A stretch of DNA of 64,000 nt, from contig OY776121.1 of the NCBI GenBank assembly GCA_963675135.1, positions 60,099,265-60,163,264 on the forward strand, in the 5' to 3' direction. The notes beneath the pieces are model-generated. The model was not told the DNA's origin, did no database searches, and was given only the letters and a program-made list of their open reading frames with translations. Both the position numbers and the translations under genes were made by a program. Below are positions 34,330 through 45,523 of the stretch, piece after piece; positions within the stretch are counted from its first letter, which is position 1, and every line of letters begins with the position of its first letter. The DNA comes from Galeopsis tetrahit (Eukaryota > Streptophyta > Magnoliopsida > Lamiales > Lamiaceae).

Positions 34330-35464
34330 GTCCATATTGTATAAATTGAGGTTCCCAGTGTGCGAAATTGATTCTTGAGCATTTGGTGATTTGGGGGGTA
34401 CAAGTGATACTGCGCAACGTACAGTCCACGTGGACTCTTTTATTTGGAGTAACTGAGTAAGCATCATGGCACGTAATTTGCGGGATAAAATTGAATGCTT
34501 CTTTTTCTTTTTCTTATTTAGGTATACTCACACCCTATAATATACTAAACACACCTCCTTATACCAATAAAGAAGCACACCACACTTTGTTTCCACTCAT
34601 CCCCCTCTTTTAAATCATTTTAATTTCTACATTTTTAGAGTTCATGTGTAGATTTAAATTCTTTTGTTTTTTTAAAGGTGACTCAAGTGTATACACACCA
34701 TATGAATGAATTGGGTTTCATGAATTACACTTTAATATATATATATATATATATTTAATGTTGAAAATGCAATTTATGCACTAGAAATTTATGAGTTGTA
34801 AGTAATGTGTTCCGGCGTAAATGTAGGCGTGTGCAAATCTAAGTGCACAGCTTGTTCAGTCGTATGCACAAGTAAGTGCACTGCATGTACGTAATAGTAC
34901 GTTCGTTCATCCGAAAGTTCATACATAGTAACACATTTGTTATGTCATTGCGTAATGAACAGTAACACATTTGTTCTATCGTTAAGTAATGAACAATATC
35001 TCACTGTTGTACGATCAAAACGGTTGAACAACACTTAGTGAATTTAAAATATATATATATACATGTATTTGGCCATAATTTGATCGAATGTCGTTTTACT
35101 TGTCCGGCCACGATTATGGACGGACGATGACGCAACTTGTCTTATAAATGGAAACTAAAAACTTCTTTTACTTGTCTTATATTGAGGTGTGTGTTTAGTA
35201 ATTAGTATATTGTGATGTGTTAGTAGTGACTCCCATTTTTTTATCAATAATTATATATAGTTTTTTATTGTATAGAAAAATTTTGTAACACGATCAAACA
35301 AGTTAAGTGCGGGTCATAGTTTTTAAATAACATGTCCTATGAATTCGCCATCAGACCCATCACATATATTTATTAATGTTTTTCGGTATTTGTATAAACT
35401 CATATTCATAATTTTGTATATATCTGCGTGATTATATATTTAATGTGTTAAATTTTAAGTATTA
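34330..35464. other. Region upstream of NC2-alpha, with a possible TIR element
   Basis: CACACCCTATAATATACTA near 34527 and its inverted relative TAGTATATTGTGATGTG near 35200 may bound a decayed DNA element. Between them ACAGTAACACATTTGTT-like phrases (shared AGTAACACATTTGTT) occur twice near 34928 and 34960. No coding potential seen. Confidence 0.35.
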
Positions 35465-36381
35465 CTCTGGCGTTTCCAACACTTTGCACATTTTTTTACT
35501 GGGAGGTCCTACAACACTTTTGCACAACTAGGGCTGGGTAAATATACCGAAATTTCGGTATATCGAGTTTTTCATACCGAAAAATATCGAAATTATCGGA
35601 ATTTTCGGTATACCGAAATTTTCGGCACGGTATGATATCATACCGAAATTTTCGGTACGGTAACGGTGTGGAAAATGATCATACCGCGGTATTTCGGTAT
35701 ACAAAAAATTTTCTGGTATGAAATAGTATATCGATATACCGAAATACCGAAACCTTAATAAAATAATAATTTTATATTATTTTTAAATTAAAATAACTTT
35801 AATTATTAAAACATAAATAAAATAAACCTTAAAAAATTAATTTCAGTATAAAAATGCTTCAATATTTTCGGTATGAATTGGTATACCGTATTTCGATATG
35901 AAATGATGGTTCAATATTTTCGATATGAATCGATATACCGATATGGTACGGTATACCGATATACCGTACCGAAAATTTGGTATACCGAAATTACGGTACG
36001 GTATCGATATGAATTTTTACATACCGACAATTTCGGTATACCGAGATTACGGTATACCGAAATTTCGGTACGATAACGATATGACTTTTTTCAATATCGA
36101 AATTTTTGGTATGATAACGGTATGGTTCAGTATGGTCGGTATACCGTACCGAACCACCCCTATGCACAACCTAAAAATAAAATTTCTTCATAAATCATAC
36201 TTTCGCAATATTTACATATTTATACAAATTGTAATTACTTTTGGATCTACACATACACCCAAATTCAACCAACTATTTTACTTGTTCATTTAACTTTACA
36301 CAATAATACTCTACTCATTATATTTTTATATTAAAAAAATGTGCACCAAAAGTGGTGCAAAGTCTTGTGGCACGGAGAGAG
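35465..36381. mobile_element. Stowaway-like element split by a hAT-like insertion
   Basis: The left end CTCTGGCGTTTCCAACAC and the right end, reverse-complemented, CTCTCTCCGTGCCACAAG both lead into CTTTGCAC and then a CACATTTTTTT-type stretch. TA flanks both sides (35463-35464, 36382-36383). Without the 634-bp insertion and its 8-bp duplication the element would be about 275 bp. Confidence 0.65.
35529..36162. mobile_element. hAT-like non-autonomous element filled with CGGTATACCG palindromes
   Basis: Flanked by a perfect 8-bp duplication TGCACAAC (35521-35528 and 36163-36170), the hAT signature. The ends are TAGGGCTGGG and, reverse-complemented, TAGGGGTGGT. Most of the interior is made of degenerate CGGTATACCGAAATTTCGG units in both orientations around a central AT-rich spacer. 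No transposase. Confidence 0.85.
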
Positions 36382-36383
36382 TA

Positions 36384-37910
36384 ATAAGTATTGAATGTTG
36401 TTTTAAACGTATATGTTTTGATTTGAACTTCTTAATTTTAATATTTATATATTTTGTATTTAAAATTAATGTAAAAATATGTATGATGGAACGGTGCCTG
36501 GGTTCATAAATTTTCTAGTAGGGCGAGACCTGAAATAGGTCAAACTCGTCTTAAATCCGCTTAGTTGACATCCAAATTATAGTATACTCCCTCGCTTCAA
36601 AAAACAAAACAAACAAAACGAAATTTCAACTAATCAAGGTGGGAGTCTTGTGTGAGTTCGCTTTGATATTTGGATTATACTCTATTTTAAAATATGAGTC
36701 GATTGAGTGAAGCTCTTGTACACTCGAGTACACACGATGCATTTGAGTGCTAGGTCACTCCTCTTCCTTTAAAAGAAATGGTCGCACTTTTTAAAAAATA
36801 TATAATTTTTAATTATAAAAGTGCATGTAGTAATTACTATAAAAATGTTCATTTACTGTTGACTAATTGAACGAACCATTTAGTAAATGTGATTTTACTA
36901 ACTACTTCCCTTCAAACATAAGAGATCGTAGTAGTATACACGCAAATATTTCGATCAAGTAGTATCAAACCACGGGAGTTGAGCTAGTGCAATGGATTCC
37001 TAAAGTTATGTGTTGTCATAACTAATGTAACTACGGTTTTGGGAGTTTGATGAAAAATTAAAGCTAAACAATAATTTAAAGACAATACATTAAAAACTAA
37101 ATAAAGTTCTAATAAGTAAATTAACTACTAGCCAAGAAAACAAGGAAATGGCATTTAAAAAAAAAAAAGAATAACTACGAATCCAAATTCGGAGAAGTGC
37201 AAAGGTCGGGCGAATGCTTCAGGTGTTCTCCACCTAGTGAAACTGAGAGGGATTGTTTTATCCTGTCTTTATGCTTCAATTTGGATTTACTAAGAGCATC
37301 AAGATGCTAGTATGAAAATCATTTTCCTTCGGGTACTATAGCCTTACGTCTAAGGTGTTCCCAAACTCGGGTGTTTGTGATGCATTTTGCACTTAATTCC
37401 TTGAAATTCTTTAAAATTCTCGAATTTTCCCGTAGAAACGGGTTGACTCGGTCCAGGGTGGTTTGACTCGGTCAACCGAGTGAGATGAAAGTCCAGAAAA
37501 TGTTCTGGAAGCAGGGTTGACTCGGTCAACCAAGTGTTTTGACTCAGCTGCCCTAGTGGATTCTGCTACAATTTTGCATTTTCTCGTTTCGATCATATCT
37601 TGAGCTCCCGATCTCCGATTGACTTGATTCTTTTTTTGATTCCACTCATTTTTTAGAGACACATCCAATGGTGGTGTTATCTTCTTGACTTCATGAATTC
37701 TCAGATATGTATTTTGCTTCCAAATAAGTTCAATTTACTTACAAAAATAGCAAAATGCATATCTTTCTCATTTGAAGTGCAATTAATCAATTTAGTGTGA
37801 ATAATGCAACAAAATGCTCAAAATTATGCAAAATAAACACATAAATTTCAAGCAATTTTCACACTAATCAACTATCTAAGTTGTTGACATACTCAATAAT
37901 AAATAATTTC
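36384..37910. other. Repeat-derived intergenic DNA, unclassified
   Basis: Contains a GACTCGGTCAACC motif three times between 37440 and 37535, and phrases such as GTCATAACTAATGTAACTAC. It may be a fragment of a larger retroelement, but I see no protein or LTR evidence. No gene. Confidence 0.35.
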
Positions 37911-38634
37911 TTACACTTTTCAGTTATAGCGACTTACACTTTTTAGTAATATTATGTTGCATTTTTCACTTATAATGACTTACATTTTTCACTAATATTG
38001 AGTTGCATTTTTCAGTTATACTCACTTACAGTTTTTAATAAAAAATGTGTTGCACTTTTCAGTTATAAACACTTACACTTTTCAGTTATAATGACTTACA
38101 CTTCTTAGTAATATTGTGTTGCACTTTTCAGTTATATTGACTTACACTTTTTAGTAATATTGTGTTGCACTTTTCAATTGTAATGACTTGCACTTTTTTA
38201 TAATATTGTGTTGCATTTTTTTAGTAATATTGACTTACACTTTTTAGTAATATTGTGTTGCACTTTTAAGTTATACTGACTTGAATTTTTTTATAATATT
38301 GTGTTGCACTTTTCAGTTATATTGTCTTACATTTTTTAATAATATTGTGTTGCACTTTTTAGTTATATTGACTTACATTTTTTTATTAATATTGTGTTGT
38401 ACTTTTCAATTATAATGACTTGCACATTTCAAAAATAGTGTGTTTCACTTTTTAGTTACTGGTTTATACTTTTAGTAAATATTGTGTTGCACTTTTATGT
38501 TATATCGACATACATTTTTAGTAAATATTGTATTGCACTTTTCTATTAACATACATTTTTTAGTAAATATTGTATTGCACTTTTCTGTTATATCAACATA
38601 CATTTTTTTAGTAATATTGTGTTACATTTTTTTG
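37911..38634. repeat. Degenerate tandem array, about 46-bp unit, about 15 copies
   Basis: Consensus blocks alternate: GACTTACACTTTTTAGTAAT, then ATTGTGTTGCACTTTTCAGT, then TATA. Units vary by small indels and substitutions. The same two blocks occur once, in the same order, in the subterminal part of the M1 MITEs (GACTTACACTTTTTGGTAAA and GTGTTGCACTTTTCAATTAT). The array probably arose by expansion of that segment. Confidence 0.85.
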
Positions 38635-39275
38635 TGAATAAATTTTTTTTTCTTAAAAAGTTTAAACCTAAATGAAGAATGTCTATATTTTTAAGTGCGT
38701 TCAAATCTAATTCCCTTCCCACAATTTTTTTTATTTTATTATAATTTATAATATACATATAAAAGAAACTTAATATTTTAATGATTATTTGTATTTGTGA
38801 GTTTCACGAGTCGATTACGGTCTTATAATTAAGTTCATGGGTCATAGACAGTACGGAGTATAATATATATAAGGAATGTCATATGTATCATGCATGTACT
38901 AACATTATTTCATTTAATCAGGATCTTAAATATTGGAAGTACCATTATAATTAAAGACTTTAAAAGTCTTAATTCCTTATAGACTCAAAATTACTCCAAT
39001 TTAATTTGGTATATTATATACATGGATAATAAATCTGGGCCTTAGAAGATCTTCTCCACATATTTCATCCTCCTCCGGGCTCCGGCTCTAAAAGTGTTTC
39101 TTTTTTTATGAAATTTTGCTTATTATGTACGTGGATTGTTCATAAAATCTACCTTTACAAAATTTACCTTTTATTACGATTATATATAAATTATATAGGA
39201 TCACACACCCATATATATATAAATTAATTTATCCACTATATTAAAAATCTCTAACTTAATATATATAATAATATA
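38635..39275. other. AT-rich intergenic DNA, no gene seen
   Basis: No ORF or repeat end that I can support. Confidence 0.5.
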
Positions 39276-39584
39276 CTCCCTCCACTTTTAATTGTCATTT
39301 TAATAATTTTCAACAAATTAAGATATATATTTTACCCTTCATTAATGATAACTAATTTTAATATTAAATTTATGTGAAATAATGAATGTGGTCAATATTG
39401 TAGGTGATATTCATGTATACAATAATAAGGTTTATCCATGATTTGTGCTATATTATTATATTCAAATTAAAAGGGAAAAAGACTTAAATTAAGGTAAAGA
39501 AAATGGAGGAAGTATAATGTATAAGAGTAAAATTGTCAAAATTAAAGAAAAAAAAGTATAGAATGTGACTACAAATGGAGGGAG
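39276..39584. mobile_element. Stowaway MITE
   Basis: The ends CTCCCTCCACTTTTAATTGTC and, reverse-complemented, CTCCCTCCATTTGTAGTCAC lie between TA dinucleotides (39274-39275, 39585-39586). Length 309 bp, non-coding. Confidence 0.8.
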
Positions 39585-39915
39585 TACATATGCTAAATTA
39601 ACTACAGATCACCGTACTATACTCATGTCAATATATAATGTGACTTTGAAATTTTATTATATTAAATTAATTGATTGAGCTACCCAAAATATTAATACAC
39701 ACGACACATCATCATTATTAAATTCTCAATAAATTTGACATATATACACATCATCAAAAACTCATTATAATTCGACACTTCAGCAATAAACTCCCTATTA
39801 AACTAGAAAAAAAATGGTTCTCACAAATTGATGATATTTGTTTATGTGAAACTGTCTAACGGATTTCGTTTTATGAATTTGTCTTACGAAAAATCTCATT
39901 TTGTGAGACGGAGCC

Positions 39916-40216
39916 TGTTAGGAATTAATATACAAGAATTAATTTCCACCCTCTCTAAAAGTTCGGACTTTTAGATGAGACGGAATTCTTTCATGGTATC
40001 AGAGCTAACCGGGCAAACGACCTGGGTTCGATTCCTGTTGAAAGCACTCCACCCATTTAAATTGTCCACTCGATGGGCCTCCTCCCCAAAAAGGGTAAGA
40101 GGTGTTAATCCGGCCCACGGCCCACGAGTGAGGGGGAGTGTTAGGAATTAATATACAAGAATTAATTCCCACCCTCTCTACAAGTTCGGACTTTTAGATG
40201 AGACGAAATTCTTTCA
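39916..40216 (+). mobile_element. TRIM (terminal-repeat retrotransposon in miniature), complete
   Basis: Two 78-bp direct terminal repeats (39916-39993, 40139-40216) begin TGTTAGGAATTAATATAC and end TTCTTTCA; I count 3 differences. A perfect 12-nt initiator-methionine tRNA primer-binding site, TGGTATCAGAGC, follows the left repeat at 39994. A purine tract, GAGTGAGGGGGAG, precedes the right repeat (40126-40138). The 5-bp target duplication is GAGCC (39911-39915 and 40217-40221). The 145-bp interior has no coding capacity, so it depends on proteins of a full-length element. Confidence 0.93.
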
Positions 40217-40940
40217 GAGCCCATTAGTATATTTTATCAATTTTCACTTAAAAACATTGACTTATTTTATTTTGCAAAAATCTGCCCGCCTAGATAGATT
40301 ATGAATTAATATTGCAAATATAAAATTTAAATATATTTACATGAATTATATTATTGCATGTGATCTTGTGCAAAGTAATGAGTATAGTTACCATATTTAT
40401 AAGCTTCTTTGAAATTTGAATCAAGTAACTTATTAAGATGATTGATCTGCTGCATTAAATTTGACACACTATTGCATATCATCTAAATATTAATTGAAAG
40501 ATGTGAAAAAGATAGTACCGCATGACACAATAATGTCAACGTAGTAAAGCATCAAATTCAAAAATATATATGTCCGTTAATTAAAATTTAAAAATTATGT
40601 ACGTGTAATTACAAGTAATCACAATTTAATAATTATGATAGTATATAATTCCTTAAATTAACATTTCAACACGAAAATATATAGGAAGAGTTACGTTTAT
40701 AATATATTCTAGTAAACTAATCAACACTAAAAACAAAAGCACACCTACACAACTAATTAATATATAATTGTGCTATATATATAAAATGCCTTCAATTAAT
40801 ATTTGAACACGAAAAAATATTGAAAAAGGTACATTAATTCTATCTAACTAATAAATCAACGCTAAAGATTAAAAAAAACATTGTAAAAAGTAAATAAATG
40901 TATAATTTCAACCAAAAAAACTAAAACTAGAACTCCTATC
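40217..40940. other. AT-rich intergenic DNA, probable 3' flank of the zinc-finger gene
   Basis: No ORF of note. An AACACGAAAA-containing phrase recurs near 40669 and 40807, suggesting an old local duplication. Confidence 0.4.
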
Positions 40941-41846
40941 TTAAAGCTTTAGATCCAAATCAAGGTGTGGGGCATCGTCATCATCAACAATGTTGATCAA
41001 ATTCAGCCCTTTATTTTTTCCATCTTCACTACCCTTGATTGTTGTTGCATTGCTTACGCTATTAGGGTTAGGGTTCGGGTTAGGGTTCAACAACCCTAAA
41101 GTAAGGGTTGCACCACACTTATCAAACCCTAATCCAATGTCACTAGTCTTGTGAGACTGGAATTTTCCAATCCTTAGTCCATCGTATGGTGATGGTGGTG
41201 GTGGCGACCTTATCAAGTAAGATCTCGACATCTTTTCGTGATCAAAATGATAGGCCAAAGGCGAAGACGACGACAATTGATTATGGTACGAGTAGGGTTT
41301 GTGAATCATCGATTCGGACCTAACCCCAAGTGATGACCTATTGAATGATCCATATAAAGGTACATGAGGATGGTAGGTTGAATAGGGGTAGTAGGGGTGG
41401 CCGTAAAGCTGTGGGCCCCCTTCGGCGCCAGTCGTCATATCCACCACGTTGTGGCGGTGCTTCGCTAGTGCCCTCTCTTGTTTGTGGGCGTTTTGATGGC
41501 CTCCCAAAGCTTGAGACGTCGAAAATTCCCTCCTACAAAAGTTGCACGTGAAAGTCTTTGGCTCCGAGGATTTATTAGGGTTTGCCTCGGAGTATTCGCT
41601 AGCATCGGAAGAGTTGAAAAGATTCAACTCGAGCTTTGACTTAGGGTAAGTACTTTTACTCATCAACTCATCATTGGAAAGCTTGAGATCCAAGATGATA
41701 CGAGACGACATCTCGTGCTTCGTGCCCGACCCTTCCCCCTCCTCCTCCTCCTTCTCCGCCCTCTTGTCGACTTTCTTGATAGGCGATTCTTCGGATGTGG
41801 CCGAAACATTGGAGGCCTCCGAGTGGCATTGCTCGAGGGATTCCAT
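40941..41846 (-). CDS. C2H2 zinc-finger transcription repressor (ZFP1/ZFP4-like, EAR motifs)
   Basis: Single exon of 301 aa, a usual length for intronless plant single-finger C2H2 genes. One finger at about residues 101-121 is CNFCRREFSTSQALGGHQNAH, shown here as CNFC, QALGGH and the final H; QALGGH is the plant-specific DNA-contact motif. It carries LxLxL/EAR-type repression motifs at LDLKLSN (about 52-58), LELNLF (about 72-77) and the C-terminal DLDLDLKL. Serine-rich and acidic low-complexity regions lie on both sides. A NPNPNPNPNP run is encoded by telomere-like DNA. Known role of the family: nuclear repressors of trichome, flowering or hormone programmes through TOPLESS-type corepressors. 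The exact orthologue cannot be decided. A TATA-like TATATATAAC lies about 90 bp upstream of the ATG. Confidence 0.92.
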   Translation of the reverse strand: MESLEQCHSEASNVSATSEESPIKKVDKRAEKEEEEGEGSGTKHEMSSRIILDLKLSNDELMSKSTYPKSKLELNLFNSSDASEYSEANPNKSSEPKTFTCNFCRREFSTSQALGGHQNAHKQERALAKHRHNVVDMTTGAEGGPQLYGHPYYPYSTYHPHVPLYGSFNRSSLGVRSESMIHKPYSYHNQLSSSSPLAYHFDHEKMSRSYLIRSPPPPSPYDGLRIGKFQSHKTSDIGLGFDKCGATLTLGLLNPNPNPNPNSVSNATTIKGSEDGKNKGLNLINIVDDDDAPHLDLDLKL

Positions 41847-43375
41847 AGATCAAAAAAACAAGAATTTTTTTTTTTTTTGAAAAATAAAAAGTTAATGAGA
41901 GTTGATTGAAGAGAGGTGTAGGAGAGAAGGTTATATATATACATAAGAATTGAAGAGTAATTAAGGACGAAATCCGGTGATTATGGAAAAATATCCCTGC
42001 AGTGTGCGCGTTACATTCACAAATTTGGAAAGTGTGAAAAAAGGTTATTTCTTGGAAAGCTATTAATTAACAATATGATAAGTGCAGTTTATATGTCTTT
42101 AATCCTGAATTGAAAATATATAATTATTACATAATAGTTTGAACATGCAGTTTTGAACTTTGATTCTGATCACGCGTATTACCATATATATTCTGTATGA
42201 TATAATTTACTTAATTGGATCTCAATCATATATTATCCAATTTAATTTTAATTTATTTATGTACAATATAAACCTAATTGTCATCGAACCTCATGAATAT
42301 ATAAGGAAGGGATTTAATCTCATCTCTCCAATGGCTGACTCATGATTTAGTGGCATTTTGTCACAAGTTATCCGTACCAACAAAAGTTTCTCGTCTTTCT
42401 ATTTTCACTACAAGCTTTTCATTCTATTTTTTAAAACTTTTGATCCCATCAAATAATTATTCATATGTTTCAATTATCACACCATTAATCATTAAAATAT
42501 TCAATTAACAATCACAATTTTATATTAAGACCCATTAAACTTTGTAAAATCTTTTCATGGAAAGTTTCTCCCGAGGGAGTAATTCGTAAATTTGTCAACC
42601 TATATATGGTTCATGAACGATTACACCTTTTTTATTGAAGTTTCAGTCTTTTTTTATTCATGGACGTTAGTTTAATTTTTGAGTTTTTTTATTTTGATTT
42701 AATTAGATTTTAATGATAATTATGAAGATTTTAAAATTGAAAGTATGTAATTTAATTGTAAGACAACATTAATAATTTAAATTATAAAAATACAATAGAA
42801 AGTAAAATATATATACTATAAATTTAAATTATAAAATACAATAGAAAATAATTAACAGAAACATGTCTCAAGTGACTTGCAATACATAATGATGTGGAAC
42901 GTGCATTAAATTGGAGTTCTCCAAAGTCGATTTGCAATCAATTGTTACAAATTCGGCTCATTTTTGAATAACAAATGACTTTTAATACATAAATGCATAA
43001 TAATGGAGGATGAACGGGATCTCAGCGCTCTAGTTGTAAAAACGACAGAAGTGTCAACTTCAAATGTAGAAATAACAAATAATGAAACTTCAAGATTTTA
43101 AAATTTTCTTCATCAACATAAAAAAAATAAAAATCAGAGATACAAATGTTCATTTTGAACATCTATGTGAAGAATTTTCTAATTGCCAAAGAATGGTTAT
43201 GAGTATGTAATTTATATTTAATTAAGTATTTCATTTTATTGTATTAATATGTATTTTTTTAAATATTACTAATATGTAATTATGTAATTGTGATGTATAT
43301 ATTATGTAAGTGAATTTGATATTTTCTTTTAATTGAAATCAATTTGTGTTTTAATTTTGTACTCCGTATTAAATA
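41847..43375. other. Zinc-finger gene promoter region and AT-rich intergenic DNA
   Basis: The first 100 bp carry the leader and TATA-like sequence of the minus-strand gene. The rest is AT-rich with small duplications (TAAATTTAAATTATAAAA near 42820). No gene seen. Confidence 0.45.
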
Positions 43376-43720
43376 CTCCCTTCGTTTTTTTTTTTTTTAA
43401 TAAATGATGTTTTAGTATTTTTTTCTTTTTGTACATAATTTAATGATTCTTTAGAATTTTTTACACTGTTTGTTCTAATTATGTCTCTCCCTTTAATTTT
43501 AGAAAATCTCTTAATTTATAACTTACTTTTATTAATTAATCTCCTCGATCCCTAGGCAAATATTTTCTCTAATATACAAACTTTTCATATATATATATAT
43601 ATATAGATATTTACTTTTTTCCTTTATTGTTTAAGTCTTTAAGATATACTTGTCAATACATACATTTTCTTAATTTCAACAAATTTCACAAAAACATCCC
43701 TTATTAAAAAACAGAGGGAA
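43376..43720. mobile_element. Stowaway-like MITE (reference copy of a local family)
   Basis: The ends CTCCCTTCGTTTTTT and, reverse-complemented, TTCCCTCTGTTTTTT are flanked by TA (43374-43375, 43721-43722). Partial or interrupted relatives lie at 10505 and 13637. Confidence 0.75.
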
Positions 43721-45523
43721 TATATATTTTTTGTTTAATTTATTTAATTTAAACATAAATATAAAATTATATATCTAATTATAAATAAAAGCGGCATGTA
43801 GCAGATTTTAGTAAGTTACTAATTTTAATACTAGTTTTTTATTTTAAATAAAGAGTTTAATATTAAATTTTAGGTGCATTTTTAGACACTGCCAATAAAA
43901 TTTAAGAGATTAAAGATTTTTTTAGTTCAATAGATGATTATCAAACAGGTCATCACACATATAGTTTTTATTATTATTATTTTTTTTTGTAATATGTGAC
44001 TTTTTTTTATATCAATTAAAGACTTATTTATATTTATTAATTCAGAAATATTGTGAATATTAGTTAAAAAAAATCTGAAAAAAAATTGAGATTAATATTT
44101 AAATCAGTAAATATTTTTTCCTAAAATCTAAAGAAAAAAAATTATAATATGAAAAAAATAAAAACTAAATAAATTTATTCCTAAATTACTAGAAAAAATA
44201 ATCAACTTACTCAATTAATTATTAGAAAACTCAAATAGCTTACCTAATTAGCAAAAAAATAATAATTACAAAATCAATTAGCTTACTAAAGTAAATATAA
44301 AATTTATCTTTAATATAATAAACTCGCAAATGAAAAAAATATATATTAAAATTGTCAAAAAATCTTATTAAAACTTAACTTAATAGTTATTGTAATATGA
44401 AGATGATGAACAATATTTTTTTTAAATATTTGATAATTTTATTGTTTCTATTTTTATTATATAATTTTTAATTTATATATTAGCTCGTACAAAAATATGT
44501 GGACTCACTTTTCGTAATACTTGTTTTAGATAAATATACTTATATTTATTAAATTAATTTAATAATTTTTGGAGTTTTTTTATTTATTTGATAAATTTAA
44601 AATATTTGGAGATTTTTTAATTAATTTAAAATATTAATATATAAGTACGATTTTATTGAGAATTTTTGGCAGGTTAATTTTTTTTTTCAATTGGAAGTTT
44701 CAATATTTTAAAGATAAATTTATATATTTATTTGATTACTTTAAAATAAATAAATAATTTTCTAATAGTTATTTTGTATTTTTTAATAATTAATTAGATA
44801 AGTTAATTTATTTTTCTAATAATTAATTAATTTATGAATGAATTTATTTGATTTATTAGTTTTTTCATATTATAATTTTTCAAATTTTAAAAAAAGATTA
44901 TTTAGTATTTTAAATATTATTCATAATTTTTAAAATATTGTTTAGTATTTTAAAATACTGTTCATATTAATGTCACATGTTTTTAAAAAAAATTAAAATC
45001 AAAATGTGTGTTGATCTATTTGGTGGTGAACTGGTAAAATGATCATTTTTAAAATTTAAGCATACTTATTTGAATGAAATCAAAATTCAAAATCAATCCC
45101 AAACTTATTGGAATAAAAAAAAATTAATCCCAAAATTTAAAATTAAGATGCAAAATTGCAAATACATGAAAATGAAAGGAGCTCATAAATAATTATTTCA
45201 TGAGCTAGAATGGAAGTCAATTTGATTCAAATTGTAGACGTTTCAATAGTACTAGATTAGTACAAAGGGGATGAACACTTTATCAATTAATCGTCTAAAT
45301 AAATACAGTAATAAATAATTAAACTAGGTGACAATCCCCAAAAGAAAAAAATCATCCTGCTGAATTCCTGTCTCAATCAATCTACAAGATTTCAAAATGC
45401 AATCAAACATTAATCATATGATCAACATTTCTGGGCTTCAACACAATGAATTCACAGCTATTTTGTCGGGGCAATCCGCAGTGATGAAGGATATATGGGA
45501 CGATGATGGAATAAGGAAGAGCT
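43721..45523. other. AT-rich intergenic DNA, no gene seen
   Basis: One of the most AT-rich stretches of the window (long T and A runs near 43980-44900). The last 150 bp probably contain the 3' UTR of the minus-strand gene that ends at 45524. Confidence 0.5.

Noticed and set aside
37911..38634. Microsatellite or CRISPR interpretation of the 46-bp array
   Set aside because: Units are degenerate and contiguous; similarity to the M1 MITE explains them better.
41066..41092. Interstitial telomere
   Set aside because: Only about three and a half imperfect units, and they lie inside a conserved open reading frame.
41663..41944. Arg-rich 93-aa and other ORFs overlapping the zinc-finger gene start
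   Set aside because: Out-of-frame readings of the acidic GAGGAG-rich region of the real gene.
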